Positions 43,545 through 52,642 of a DNA stretch of 64,000 nt are shown here, in pieces; the stretch's first letter is position 1; every line of letters starts with the position of its first letter. Position numbers and translations under genes: made by a program. Source of the DNA: JAKPQD01 sp029572965 (GTDB lineage Bacteria; Bacteroidota; Bacteroidia; Bacteroidales; DTGW01); NCBI GenBank assembly GCA_035374585.1, contig DAOSPF010000011.1, positions 1 through 64,000 on the forward strand, in the 5' to 3' direction. The notes below the pieces were generated by a model. The model did no database searches and was not told the DNA's origin. It worked only from the letters and a program-made list of their open reading frames with translations.

Positions 43545-44868
43545 AAAAGAAAAGAAATTATTATTAAGTGTGCTTTTCATCTGTCTGACCTTGCAGACCT
43601 TTGCCTCAGGCGGTGCAGACAGCTCAATGCAGTTTTCGTTGGAGCAGGCCAAGCAATATGCTCTGGAAAACAGCCCTCTTGTAAAAAGTGCTGCATTAGA
43701 TCTTGAAGCTGCCAAAAAGAAAATTTGGGAAACCACAGCTATAGGGCTTCCGCAGGCCAGTGCAAAATATTCATACAGTTATATCCTGACATTGCCAGAG
43801 ATATACAAGCAATTTGCACAAATGGGAGGTGGTGGCGAAGCAAACCTCGATGATATGAAATCCTCATCTACGCTTGATATCACTGTCAGTCAACTGCTTT
43901 TTAGCGGTGCATATCTTGTTGGATTGCAAACATCAAGGGTTTACAAAGGTTTGTCCGAGCTATCCCTTACTAAATCAAAAAATGACCTTAACGAATCAGT
44001 TACCAACGCGTATTTATTGGTTCTCATAGCTAAAGAAAATAAAAAAATACTGGATACAATGTACAACAATATGAATGCCTTGCTTGAAACTATTAAAGCA
44101 ATGAATTCAAAAGGATTTGTAGAAGAAACAGATGTAGACCAATTTCAAATTACAGTAAACACAGTAAAAAACAACCTTGAGTTAGTAACCAATCAGGTAT
44201 TGATTGCCGAAAGAATGCTCAAATATCAACTTGGCTATCCGTTTGAATCTGCTATTACGTTGACCGACAGCATCAATGGATTTGTAAACAACATCAACAT
44301 CAATACTATACTGGCAGAACCTTTTCAGGTTGAAAACAATGTTGATTACAAGTTAGTTGAAACCCAAACAAAGCTGATGAAATTGAACCTAAAATTGAAC
44401 AAATCAGAGTTTTTGCCAGACATTGCAGCTTTTTATCAACATGACAAAAACTTCAACGATAAAGCCGTTTCGTTTACTCCTCCCGATTTAGTCGGATTAA
44501 CAATAAACATTCCGATTTTTAGCAGTGGACAACGTTTGGCCAAAGTTAGCCAGGCCCGTATCTCTTACGAAAAAGCCAAAATATCGCAAGACCAGACAGC
44601 CAAAGGTTTAAAAATACAGTTTGAAGACAACAAAGCCAAGTACATCAATGCTTTGGGTAATTATGAATCGTCAAAAAGCAACTACGCTTTAGCCGAAAAA
44701 ATATACAATCGGTCAATAACCAAATACAAAGCCGGGATGATCTCAAGCAGCGATTTGACGCAAGTACAAAACCAATATTTACAGGCACAAACAAACTATT
44801 TCAGTGCTATACTGGATTTAACCTCGGCCAAGTCAAAGATTGAAAACCTTATTTCAACAGTAAAATAA
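43447..44868 (+). CDS. TolC family outer-membrane efflux protein, with repeat-derived N-terminus
   Basis: A 473-residue outer-membrane channel of the TolC/OEP family. Two OEP repeats are present, each with a long coiled coil (for example FSLEQAKQYALENSPLVKSA at the start of the mature part and FEDNKAKYINALGNYESSK in the second half). The signal peptide is LLLSVLFICLTLQTFASGG, at residues 39-57, preceded by a basic stretch. Residues 1 to about 33 (MKRACLDAIK... LVGTSS...) come from the dispersed repeat at 43447-43544. No ATG lies between the repeat's ATG and the signal; an ATA (Ile) sits where a normal start would be expected. The extension is therefore probably translated or removed with the signal. 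Confidence 0.88.
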   Translation: MKRACLDAIKNSNESRLVGTSSIRHLKNKLVRIKEKKLLLSVLFICLTLQTFASGGADSSMQFSLEQAKQYALENSPLVKSAALDLEAAKKKIWETTAIGLPQASAKYSYSYILTLPEIYKQFAQMGGGGEANLDDMKSSSTLDITVSQLLFSGAYLVGLQTSRVYKGLSELSLTKSKNDLNESVTNAYLLVLIAKENKKILDTMYNNMNALLETIKAMNSKGFVEETDVDQFQITVNTVKNNLELVTNQVLIAERMLKYQLGYPFESAITLTDSINGFVNNININTILAEPFQVENNVDYKLVETQTKLMKLNLKLNKSEFLPDIAAFYQHDKNFNDKAVSFTPPDLVGLTINIPIFSSGQRLAKVSQARISYEKAKISQDQTAKGLKIQFEDNKAKYINALGNYESSKSNYALAEKIYNRSITKYKAGMISSSDLTQVQNQYLQAQTNYFSAILDLTSAKSKIENLISTVK

Positions 44869-44888
44869 AATTTTAAAAAATAAATATC

Positions 44889-45986
44889 ATGAAGACCAAA
44901 TTATTAAGTTTAGCATTCATCCTCGTTTTGGTTTCTTGTGGCAAAACAGATAAAAAGGCTGAAATAGCCAAGCTCAGAAAGCAACAAGCTGAGCTGGCCG
45001 AGCAAATTAAGAGACTCGAAGCTGAAGTAGCAGGAGATTCAACCAATGTAGCCAAAGGAACACGTGTAGGCATTACCGATGTTGCATACCAGGACTTTAT
45101 CCACTGTATCGAGATACAAGGCAAAGTAGATGGCGATGAAAGTGTTGATGTATTTGCCGAAGGCACTGGTGGCATTATCAAGCAAATACTGGTAAAAGAA
45201 GGGCAATATGTTACCAAAGGCCAGGTTTTGGCCACTATTGACGACAAAATATACCAGGTTCAGCTCAAATCAAACGAGGCAAACCTCGAATATGTCAACT
45301 CCCTTTATGAAAAACAAAAAGCATTGTGGGACCAAAAGATTGGCAGCGAAGTTCAATACCTCGATATTAAAAACAAAAAAGAAAGCCTTGAAAGTGCTGT
45401 TGAAACCATTAAAGAACAAATCAACATGTGCAAAATCAAAGCCCCTATTAATGGAACTGTTGAAGGTATAACAATAAAAATTGGTCAACTGGTAGGCCCC
45501 GCAATACCTGCTTTCAGGGTTGTAAACCTCTCTACATTGAAAATTACAGCAGAAGTGGCCGAAGGGTATTCAAGTAAAGTCCGAAAAGGGGACAAAGTAT
45601 CAATTTATTTGCCTGACATGAAAAAAGAATTTAACGGCAATGTTGACTTTGACAGCAAATACATCAGCCCTGTCAACAGGACTTTCACTGTCAATGTGCG
45701 TATCCCTTCAAATGACAAAGACATAAAAGCAAACATGGTAGCTGTTGTCCGTATTACTGATTATCACAACCCTAAAGCTATTGTTGTCCCATTAAACGTT
45801 GTACAAAGCGACCTCAACGGCCAGTATGTTTTTGTAGCACAAAATAAAACTGCAAAAAAAGTACATATTACCACAGGTGAAATTTATGCCGGGAACATTG
45901 AAATAAAAAGCGGGCTAAACATAGGAGATAAGGTTATTACTGTGGGATACCAGGAATTGGAAGACGGACAGGCTATCAATTTTTAA
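44889..45986 (+). CDS. RND efflux periplasmic adaptor (membrane fusion protein)
   Basis: A 365-residue HlyD/AcrA-type adaptor. The N-terminus is a lipoprotein signal ending VLVSC (Cys17), followed by a coiled-coil helix (KLRKQQAELAEQIKRLEAEV). The lipoyl/barrel halves flank an alpha hairpin: GIIKQILVKEGQYVTKGQVL in the first lipoyl half and IKAPINGTVEGITIKIGQLV in the second. A beta-barrel and membrane-proximal domain complete it. It anchors in the inner membrane and links the pump at 46069 to the TolC protein. Gap to tolC is 20 bases. Confidence 0.93.
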   Translation: MKTKLLSLAFILVLVSCGKTDKKAEIAKLRKQQAELAEQIKRLEAEVAGDSTNVAKGTRVGITDVAYQDFIHCIEIQGKVDGDESVDVFAEGTGGIIKQILVKEGQYVTKGQVLATIDDKIYQVQLKSNEANLEYVNSLYEKQKALWDQKIGSEVQYLDIKNKKESLESAVETIKEQINMCKIKAPINGTVEGITIKIGQLVGPAIPAFRVVNLSTLKITAEVAEGYSSKVRKGDKVSIYLPDMKKEFNGNVDFDSKYISPVNRTFTVNVRIPSNDKDIKANMVAVVRITDYHNPKAIVVPLNVVQSDLNGQYVFVAQNKTAKKVHITTGEIYAGNIEIKSGLNIGDKVITVGYQELEDGQAINF

Positions 45987-46068
45987 GCCCATGTTTTTGT
46001 AAAATATAAATTGACAAATAAAGCCTTAACCCAGGCCAATAACCAGGCAAGACATTAAAAATTTTTAT

Positions 46069-49000
46069 ATGGAAAAACTAAAATTCAAAGAGTTTAAGCC
46101 AACAAGCTGGAGTATTGATAATAAAACCAGTATTTATGTGCTTACCTTTATTATCGCGGTATTTGGTTTGATAAACTATAATACCATTCCTAAAGAACAA
46201 TTCCCCGAAATTGTAATTCCACAAATCATTGTAAGTACAGTTTACCCGGGCACCTCTCCGGCAGATATAGAGAACCTTATCACCAGGCCGCTGGAAAAGA
46301 ACATGAAGTCAATAAACGGGGTAAAAAAAATTACCAGTAAATCTGTACAAGACTATTCTCTTATCATTGCAGAGTTTAACACAGATGTAAAAGTTGCCGA
46401 TGCCAAGCAAAAAGTAAAAGACGCAGTGGACAAAACAAAAAAGGACTTACCCAGCAACCTGTTGGAAGACCCTTTTGTGCAAGAAATAGACTTGTCAGAT
46501 ATCCCTATCATGTACCTCAACATCTCGGGCAATTACGACCTGGCCAAGCTGAAAAAATTTGCTGAAGACCTTCAGGACCGCATTGAATCGTTCCCGGAAA
46601 TAACCCGCGTGGACATTGTAGGAGCACTTGACAGAGAAATCCAGATAAATGTTGATATGTATAAAATGCAAGCTGCAAAAATTACATTTTATCAAATAAC
46701 TCAAGCTATAGGCAACGAAAACATGACTATTCCCGGAGGTACCATCAACATGCAAAACATGACCCGCAGTATCAGGGTTGTAGGTGAGTATAAAAATATA
46801 GACCAAATCAAAAATACTGTACTTATTTCAAATAGCGGCGCTATTGTCTATTTAAAAGACATAGCCGAGATAAAAGACGGTTTTAAAGACCAGGAAAGCT
46901 ATTCGCGTTTCAATGGCAAAAATGTCATTACGCTCAATGTAATCAAAAAAAGTGGAAAAAACTTACTCGACGCTTCTGATAAAATAGAAGCGGCCATTGC
47001 CGAATTTAAGGAAAACAAATTTCCGTCAGACCTCGAAGTCAGCATCACCGGAAACCAGGCAAAATTCACACGCAGTATCCTTACCGAGCTCAACAACACC
47101 ATTATCATAGGTTTTATACTGGTCACCATTGTGCTCATGTTTTTCATGGGTGTTACAAACGCTATATTTGTGGGCTTGTCAGTACCATTGTCGATGGCTT
47201 TGGCCTATATTTTCATGCCCTGGATAGACTTTACCATGAACATGCTGGTAATGTTTTCGTTCATCTTTGCCCTTGGCATTGTGGTTGACGATGCTATTGT
47301 GGTTATCGAAAACACACATCGGATATTTAAGAAAGAGAATGGCCGGATGACTATTAAAGAAGCTGCCAAAAACGCAGCCGGCGAGGTGTTTTTACCAGTA
47401 TTGTCCGGAACATTGACCACCCTGGCCCCATTTTTCCCATTAGCTTTTTGGCCGGGAGTAGTAGGGTCTTTCATGTTCTACATACCGGTAACTATTATTA
47501 TTACTTTGTTTGCTTCACTATTAGTGGCATATATTATCAACCCCGTGTTTGCGGTTGACTTTATGAAACATGACGAAGACCACACTGTAAAACTACACCA
47601 AAAGAAGGCCTACAAAAACGGAGCAATTATTATTGCCATTGCAGCTTTCTTCTACATCGTAGGTGGCTTCAAATATGGTTCAACCATGTTTGGCATAGGT
47701 ACATTCCTTGTCCTGGTTGCCATATTGTACGTAGGGCACAATACTTTCTGGTACAAAATAATCCATAAGTTCCAAAACAGGGTAATTCCCGGATTAATGT
47801 CACGTTACGACCGCATCCTGCGCTGGGCTATTGAAGGCAAAAGACCTTACAAACTGCTATGGGGGACATTTATTCTACTAATTGTTTCTTTCATTTTAAC
47901 AGCAATAGCAGGGCCAAAAGTTGTATTTTTCCCTGAAGAAACCCCAAAAACCATTATGGTTTATGCCAAATTGCCAGTTGGGACAAGGGTTGAATATACC
48001 GACTCGATTGCTAAAGAGATTGAAAAACGTGTTAACACTGTTCTTGGAGCAACAAACCCCGATGTTGAATCAATAGTAACAAACGTAGCTTTTGGCGCAT
48101 CCGATGACATGTTTGATGGAGGCATTGTAACATCCAACAAAGCCAAGATAGCTATCAACTTTGTCGAATACAACAAGCGTACAGTGAATTACAACACCAT
48201 GGTTTATATGAACCCGCTGCGTGAAGCCATGAAAGATATTGCCGGCGCTGAAATTACCGTTGACAAAAACCAGGATGGCCCTCCTACCGGAAAACCTATC
48301 AACATTGAAATCTCGGCTGAAGACCTTGACGAGTTGATTACTACAACAGACAGGTTTATACGCTTTCTCGATTCAATCAATATCCCGGGTATTGAAAAAT
48401 ATAAAACTGATTTTCAAAAAACTAAACCCGAAATTATTGTTGACATTGACCGTTTACGGGCTAACCATGAAGGTATATCATCTGCGCAGGTAGGCTCAGC
48501 GATAAATACAGCAGTTCTAGGAACTGAAACGTCTAAATTCAGGGATGGAGAAGACCAATACCCAATCCAACTCCGCTTTAGCAAAGCGCAACGTGAAGAT
48601 GTTGACAAGTTGATAAATATGGAAATCACCTACCGCGATATGAATTCCGGAATGCTCCGCTCTATACCGCTTTCATCGTTAGCAATTGTAAAATACCAGA
48701 ATTCAGTTGGAGGTATTAACCGTACAGATTTAAAACGAGTTATTACTGTTACATCTAACGTTCTCGACGGGTACAATGCCAATGAAATTGTGGCAAAAAT
48801 TAGAAAAGCCATTCCAGAATTTCAAAAATCTGATAAAATAGACATCAAGCTTACCGGAGAGCAGGAAGACCAGGCAGAAACTATGGCTTTCTTGTCAAAA
48901 GCCATGATATTGGCACTTTTCTTAATATTGTTTATCCTTATTACCCAGTTTAACTCATTTGGTAAAACAGCCATAATCCTTAGTGAAGTTATTTTCAGCA

Positions 49001-49509
49001 TAATTGGGGTACTTCTCGGCTTTACCATCTGCAATATGACATTCTCTATTATCATGACAGGAATGGGTGTTGTTGCATTGGCCGGTATTGTTGTCCGAAA
49101 CGGCATATTGCTAGTTGAATTTACTGATGTACTTAAGGAAAGAGGATTGCGTACACGCGAAGCCATTATACAGGCAGGTAAAACACGTATCACTCCGGTT
49201 ATCCTCACCGCTACTGCAGCTATATTGGGGCTGATACCTTTAGCTATTGGTTTCAATATCAACTTTGCAACACTATTCACGCACCTCAACCCCCATATTC
49301 ATTTTGGAGGTGACAACTCAATGTTTTTTGGCCCGTTGGCGTGGACAATTATCTTTGGCCTGATTTTCGCAACATTCCTCACCCTTGTGCTTATCCCGGT
49401 AATGTATTTCATTACCTATTCAGGAAAAGTAAAGCTTGCCCGTGCCCGTCACAGAAGCAAGATAGAAACCATGCGTGAACTGGAAGAAGATGAACTGAAT
49501 GAATATTAA
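46069..49509 (+). CDS. RND efflux inner-membrane pump (HAE1/AcrB-like)
   Basis: An 1146-residue proton-driven exporter. It has the RND plan: TM1 (about 25-40), a large periplasmic loop with the conserved VSTVYPGTSPADIEN, TM2-6 with the proton-relay Asp pair in FALGIVVDDAIVVIEN, a cytosolic linker with extra hydrophobic segments (about 520-570) that lengthens the middle, a second periplasmic loop and TM8-12 with GIVVRNGILLVEF. It would export drugs, lipids or metabolites through the TolC channel. The extra central segment is common in Bacteroidota pumps. A palindromic repeat starts 27 bases after the stop. Confidence 0.94.
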   Translation: MEKLKFKEFKPTSWSIDNKTSIYVLTFIIAVFGLINYNTIPKEQFPEIVIPQIIVSTVYPGTSPADIENLITRPLEKNMKSINGVKKITSKSVQDYSLIIAEFNTDVKVADAKQKVKDAVDKTKKDLPSNLLEDPFVQEIDLSDIPIMYLNISGNYDLAKLKKFAEDLQDRIESFPEITRVDIVGALDREIQINVDMYKMQAAKITFYQITQAIGNENMTIPGGTINMQNMTRSIRVVGEYKNIDQIKNTVLISNSGAIVYLKDIAEIKDGFKDQESYSRFNGKNVITLNVIKKSGKNLLDASDKIEAAIAEFKENKFPSDLEVSITGNQAKFTRSILTELNNTIIIGFILVTIVLMFFMGVTNAIFVGLSVPLSMALAYIFMPWIDFTMNMLVMFSFIFALGIVVDDAIVVIENTHRIFKKENGRMTIKEAAKNAAGEVFLPVLSGTLTTLAPFFPLAFWPGVVGSFMFYIPVTIIITLFASLLVAYIINPVFAVDFMKHDEDHTVKLHQKKAYKNGAIIIAIAAFFYIVGGFKYGSTMFGIGTFLVLVAILYVGHNTFWYKIIHKFQNRVIPGLMSRYDRILRWAIEGKRPYKLLWGTFILLIVSFILTAIAGPKVVFFPEETPKTIMVYAKLPVGTRVEYTDSIAKEIEKRVNTVLGATNPDVESIVTNVAFGASDDMFDGGIVTSNKAKIAINFVEYNKRTVNYNTMVYMNPLREAMKDIAGAEITVDKNQDGPPTGKPINIEISAEDLDELITTTDRFIRFLDSINIPGIEKYKTDFQKTKPEIIVDIDRLRANHEGISSAQVGSAINTAVLGTETSKFRDGEDQYPIQLRFSKAQREDVDKLINMEITYRDMNSGMLRSIPLSSLAIVKYQNSVGGINRTDLKRVITVTSNVLDGYNANEIVAKIRKAIPEFQKSDKIDIKLTGEQEDQAETMAFLSKAMILALFLILFILITQFNSFGKTAIILSEVIFSIIGVLLGFTICNMTFSIIMTGMGVVALAGIVVRNGILLVEFTDVLKERGLRTREAIIQAGKTRITPVILTATAAILGLIPLAIGFNINFATLFTHLNPHIHFGGDNSMFFGPLAWTIIFGLIFATFLTLVLIPVMYFITYSGKVKLARARHRSKIETMRELEEDELNEY

Positions 49510-49536
49510 AGCTCAATATCTATAGTACAGAAATGG

Positions 49537-49624
49537 CCCCTCCTAACCTCCCCTTATAAAGGCAAGGGCCCTAACCTAAGTTCAGGGCAGGAATCCCCTC
49601 CTTTATAAGGAGGGGAAGGGGTGG
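49537..49624. repeat. GGGAGG-type palindromic repeat, copy 2
   Basis: An 88-base element built of two arms in inverted orientation: 49537-49562 (starting CCCCTCCTAACCTCCCC) and 49600-49624 (CCTTTATAAGGAGGGGAAGG and GGTGG). The right arm nearly equals, in reverse, the copy at 9222-9252. It sits behind the RND gene and may terminate transcription. Confidence 0.65.
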
Positions 49625-49720
49625 TAAAAAACAAAACCTTTCAGGAATTAAAAAACTGGAAGGTTTTATTTTTACAAAAATCTGTACTTTTACACATCAA
49701 CAATTCATAAAATAAACGTC

Positions 49721-50893
49721 ATGCAATACCAGGTTATTGAGGTCAATGATAAAAAGACTGCGCGCGAGTTCCTTCTTTTTCAGGTAAAACTTTACAAAAA
49801 CGAGAAATATTATATCCGTCCTTTAGATACAGATATCGAAAAAGTATTTGACCCCAAGCAAAACAAGCTGTTCAGACAGGGCGAATGCCAACGCTGGATA
49901 TTGAAAGATGAAAAAGGCGAAACTGTAGGGCGTGTTGCTGCTTTTGTTGACCGCAAGAGTGCTGCCAAGAATGACCAACCGACAGGCGGCATGGGCTTTT
50001 TCGATTGCATCAACGACAAAACGGCCGCTTTTGCTTTATTTGACACCTGCAAAAAATGGTTAGAAACCCGTGGCATGGAAGCTATGGACGGCCCTGTCAA
50101 CTTTGGCGAGCGTGACCGTTGGTGGGGCTGCCTCATTGAAGGCTTTACCTACCCCAACTATTGCAACAACTTCAACTTCCCCTATTACCGCGAGCTCTTT
50201 GAAGCTTACGGTTTTCAGGACTATTTCAGACAAATTACCTATCACTCGCCTATTGACGACAGCAACATGAGCCCTCTCATCCGTGAAAAAGCAAAACGTT
50301 TATCGTCTAACCCGGACTATCACTTTAAACATATCGAGAAAGGCAACAACGACAAGTATGCCCTTGACTTTATGACCATTTACAACAAAGCCTGGGCGAA
50401 ATTTCCCGGAGTGAAGCCATTGGCTGAAGGCCATGTCAAAGCCATGTTTAAATCGTTAAAGCCTGTCATGGACGAGAAACTACTTTGGTTTGGTTATTAT
50501 AAAAATGAGCCTATAGCCTGTTTTATAATGATTCCCGAAATCAATGAAATAGTACGCCGCTTAAACGGAAGGTTTGACTTTATTGGCAAACTGAAATTCC
50601 TTTACTACAAATGGCGCAAGGTATGTTTCAAATCTTTTGGCTTTGTTTTTGGCGTTGTTCCAGAGCAACAGCGCAAAGGTGTAGAAGGGGCATTGATTAC
50701 AGCGTATGCCAATATGGCCTGTAAGCCAGGCTTCCCTTATAGCGAACTTGAGCTCAACTGGATTGGCGATTTCAACCCGGCCATGATGCACCTTGTAGAA
50801 GAAATAGGCTGTAAACCTGTTAAAATACATGTAACTTATCGCTACTTATTTGATCGGACCAAAGAATTTAAGCGCTGCACAAAGGTTAGCTGA
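49721..50893 (+). CDS. GNAT-like protein of unknown substrate, 390 aa
   Basis: A 390-residue cytosolic protein with the look of a doubled acyltransferase. The first half has QRWILKDEKGETVGRVAAFV, then MGFFDCINDKTAAFALFDTC, as in the GNAT core. The second half has LLWFGYYKNEPIACFIMIPE and a pantetheine-binding-like VVPEQQRKGVEGALITAYA near residue 315. I recognise it as a family common in Bacteroidota but annotated only as conserved or GNAT-like. The acceptor is unknown. The gene is flanked by two repeats and has no operon partners. Confidence 0.7.
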   Translation: MQYQVIEVNDKKTAREFLLFQVKLYKNEKYYIRPLDTDIEKVFDPKQNKLFRQGECQRWILKDEKGETVGRVAAFVDRKSAAKNDQPTGGMGFFDCINDKTAAFALFDTCKKWLETRGMEAMDGPVNFGERDRWWGCLIEGFTYPNYCNNFNFPYYRELFEAYGFQDYFRQITYHSPIDDSNMSPLIREKAKRLSSNPDYHFKHIEKGNNDKYALDFMTIYNKAWAKFPGVKPLAEGHVKAMFKSLKPVMDEKLLWFGYYKNEPIACFIMIPEINEIVRRLNGRFDFIGKLKFLYYKWRKVCFKSFGFVFGVVPEQQRKGVEGALITAYANMACKPGFPYSELELNWIGDFNPAMMHLVEEIGCKPVKIHVTYRYLFDRTKEFKRCTKVS

Positions 50894-51005
50894 TAATACC
50901 CCGATCAATGTGCTATGAAACGCAAGATTTTTAATTGGTGTGCAAAAAATGATTTTTATTTATCGAACCCTTACCAAAAAAAATGGCAGTGTAAAAAGCA
51001 TCATT

Positions 51006-51104
51006 GACCGCAAAGTCCACGAAGAAAAAATAAAAGTTGCAAAATTTTACGTGCAGATTATTAACACTTTGTGTGCGTTGCGATAAAAAAATTAGCAACT
51101 TTTA
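51006..51104. repeat. Interleaved inverted repeats between convergent genes
   Basis: Arms TAAAAGTTGC (51031-51040) and GCAACTTTTA (51095-51104) are perfect and extend with A/T-rich flanks to about 18 imperfect pairs. A second pair, ACCGCAAAG (51007-51015) and ACTTTGTGTGCGTTGCG (51066-51082), crosses the first. It lies between the GNAT-like gene and trpS; no coding frame is present. Confidence 0.4.
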
Positions 51105-51165
51105 CTATTGGCTTTTTTTGATTTTTTACACACCCAGTTTTGTTATGTTGTTTAAGTAGCATAAC

Positions 51166-52155
51166 TTAAAACCCGGTAATACCAATTATTTCACGAACTC
51201 CTTTTAAAGTTTTTATAGCACTTTCGCGGGCTTTTTCCTGGCCCATTTTTGTAACCTTTCGTAAGTACGCATCATCAGAGAGGTACTGTTTGATACGCTC
51301 ACGGATAGGGTCTATAGATAAATTAATATCTTTAGCCAATTGTTTTTTGAGGTCGCCATAACGTATTGTGCATTCGTGGTACTGCTCTTTAAAGTATTTT
51401 ACCACATCAGGTTCTGAAACTACCTCTAAAATGGTGAAAATATTGCGGATTGGTTCGGGCATCTTCTGACCTTTGTGGGTTGGCCCGCTATCAGTAACCG
51501 CACGCATCACTTTCTTTTCAACAGTTTTGGCATCATCGGCAAGGTAAATGCCGTTGCCGTCAGATTTTCCCATTTTGCCGGTACCATCAAGACCGGGGAT
51601 TTTAATCAAATCGCTGCCAAAATTAAAAGCAGTAGGAAGCGGGAAAAAATCGTTGCCATACATGTTATTAAAGCGAGAGGCAAAATTACGGGTCATTTCA
51701 AGATGTTGTTCCTGATCTTTGCCCACAGGCACTTTATTTGCACGATGGATAAGGATGTCAGCAGCCATCAATACAGGGTATGTCAGTAACCCGGCATTGA
51801 CATTATCAGGGTTTTGGCGTACTTTATCTTTGAAAGACGTGGTACGCTCCAATTCGCCTTTATAAGCAAGCATATTGAGGATAAGGTACAGTTCGGCTAT
51901 TTCAGGGATGTCACTTTGGACATATATGGTTGCCACTTCAGGGTCGATGCCTGCTGCAAGGTATTCGCAAAGGATTTGTTTTACATTGGCCTTCCAGTCG
52001 CCTGGCTTGGGATGTGTGGTTAATGAATGCAAGTCAGCAATAAAGAAATAGCAGTTGTAATTGTGCTGCATCTTAACAAAATTGCGCACTGCGCCATAAT
52101 AATTCCCCAAATGAAGGTTGCCTGTTGAGCGGATACCACTTAATACAATTTCCAT
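51166..52155 (-). CDS. trpS: Tryptophan--tRNA ligase
   Basis: A 329-residue class I synthetase charging tRNA-Trp. The HIGH-like motif is GNLHLGNYYG at residues 11-20, and the KMSKS-like motif reads GKMGKSDG near 185. Tryptophan-binding and tRNA-binding regions are typical of bacterial TrpS. The start is taken at MEIVLSGIRSTG (52155); the frame extends 15 codons upstream to 52200, but the added residues (MTQKFLALLHF...) do not belong to the family. It is transcribed away from rbfA. Confidence 0.96.
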   Translation of the reverse strand: MEIVLSGIRSTGNLHLGNYYGAVRNFVKMQHNYNCYFFIADLHSLTTHPKPGDWKANVKQILCEYLAAGIDPEVATIYVQSDIPEIAELYLILNMLAYKGELERTTSFKDKVRQNPDNVNAGLLTYPVLMAADILIHRANKVPVGKDQEQHLEMTRNFASRFNNMYGNDFFPLPTAFNFGSDLIKIPGLDGTGKMGKSDGNGIYLADDAKTVEKKVMRAVTDSGPTHKGQKMPEPIRNIFTILEVVSEPDVVKYFKEQYHECTIRYGDLKKQLAKDINLSIDPIRERIKQYLSDDAYLRKVTKMGQEKARESAIKTLKGVREIIGITGF

Positions 52156-52176
52156 AGTTTTCAAAATAAAATGCAG

Positions 52177-52184
52177 CAAAGCTA
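52177..52184 (-). promoter_or_regulatory. Possible -7 element (TAGCTTTG) of trpS
   Basis: Full TAnnTTTG match on the minus strand, 21 bases before the chosen trpS start. It lies inside the rejected upstream extension, which supports the shorter start. Confidence 0.4.
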
Positions 52185-52263
52185 AAAATTTCTGCGTCAA
52201 CTTACAGGCAGAAAATCATACATTGGAAAAATTTGGGTAACTTAGCGCAATTTTATTTTGAAT

Positions 52264-52617
52264 ATGACATCTTCTGAACAAACACCACGACGACTAAAGG
52301 TTGCACGGTTGGTCCAAAAAGAAATTGGCAATCATCTTCAACGCGAAGCCTTTACTTTGTGCAAAGGCCGAATGGTATCTGTTACCAATGTGCGTATGAC
52401 GCCAGACCTTGCTATTGCAAGGGTTTATCTTAGTATATTCCCGTCTGACAATGCAGATGAGGTACTCAATAATATTAAATTGCATATAAAAAGTATCCGT
52501 CATTTTTTGGGGAACCAGGTACATCAGCAATTGCGTATTGTACCTGATCTGGAGTTTTTCATCGATGATAGCCTCGACTATGTAGCCAAAATTGACAACT
52601 TGCTGAAAAAAAGTTAA
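52264..52617 (+). CDS. rbfA: Ribosome-binding factor A
   Basis: A 117-residue RbfA, which helps the 30S subunit mature at low temperature. The single KH-like domain runs over the whole length; RLKVARLVQKEIGNHLQREA and VTNVRMTPDLAIARVYLS are the family's two conserved blocks, and LRIVPDLEFFIDDSLDY ends it. The ATG at 52264 is preferred to a TTG two codons earlier. It lies 25 bases ahead of a methyltransferase and then an FtsX-type permease, as an apparent operon. Confidence 0.95.
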   Translation: MTSSEQTPRRLKVARLVQKEIGNHLQREAFTLCKGRMVSVTNVRMTPDLAIARVYLSIFPSDNADEVLNNIKLHIKSIRHFLGNQVHQQLRIVPDLEFFIDDSLDYVAKIDNLLKKS

Positions 52618-52642
52618 ACTTATTCTGAAAAAAGTAATACGG

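Noticed and set aside
52156..52200. 15-codon extension of trpS
   Set aside because: Contains the -7 box of the gene; residues outside the synthetase family.
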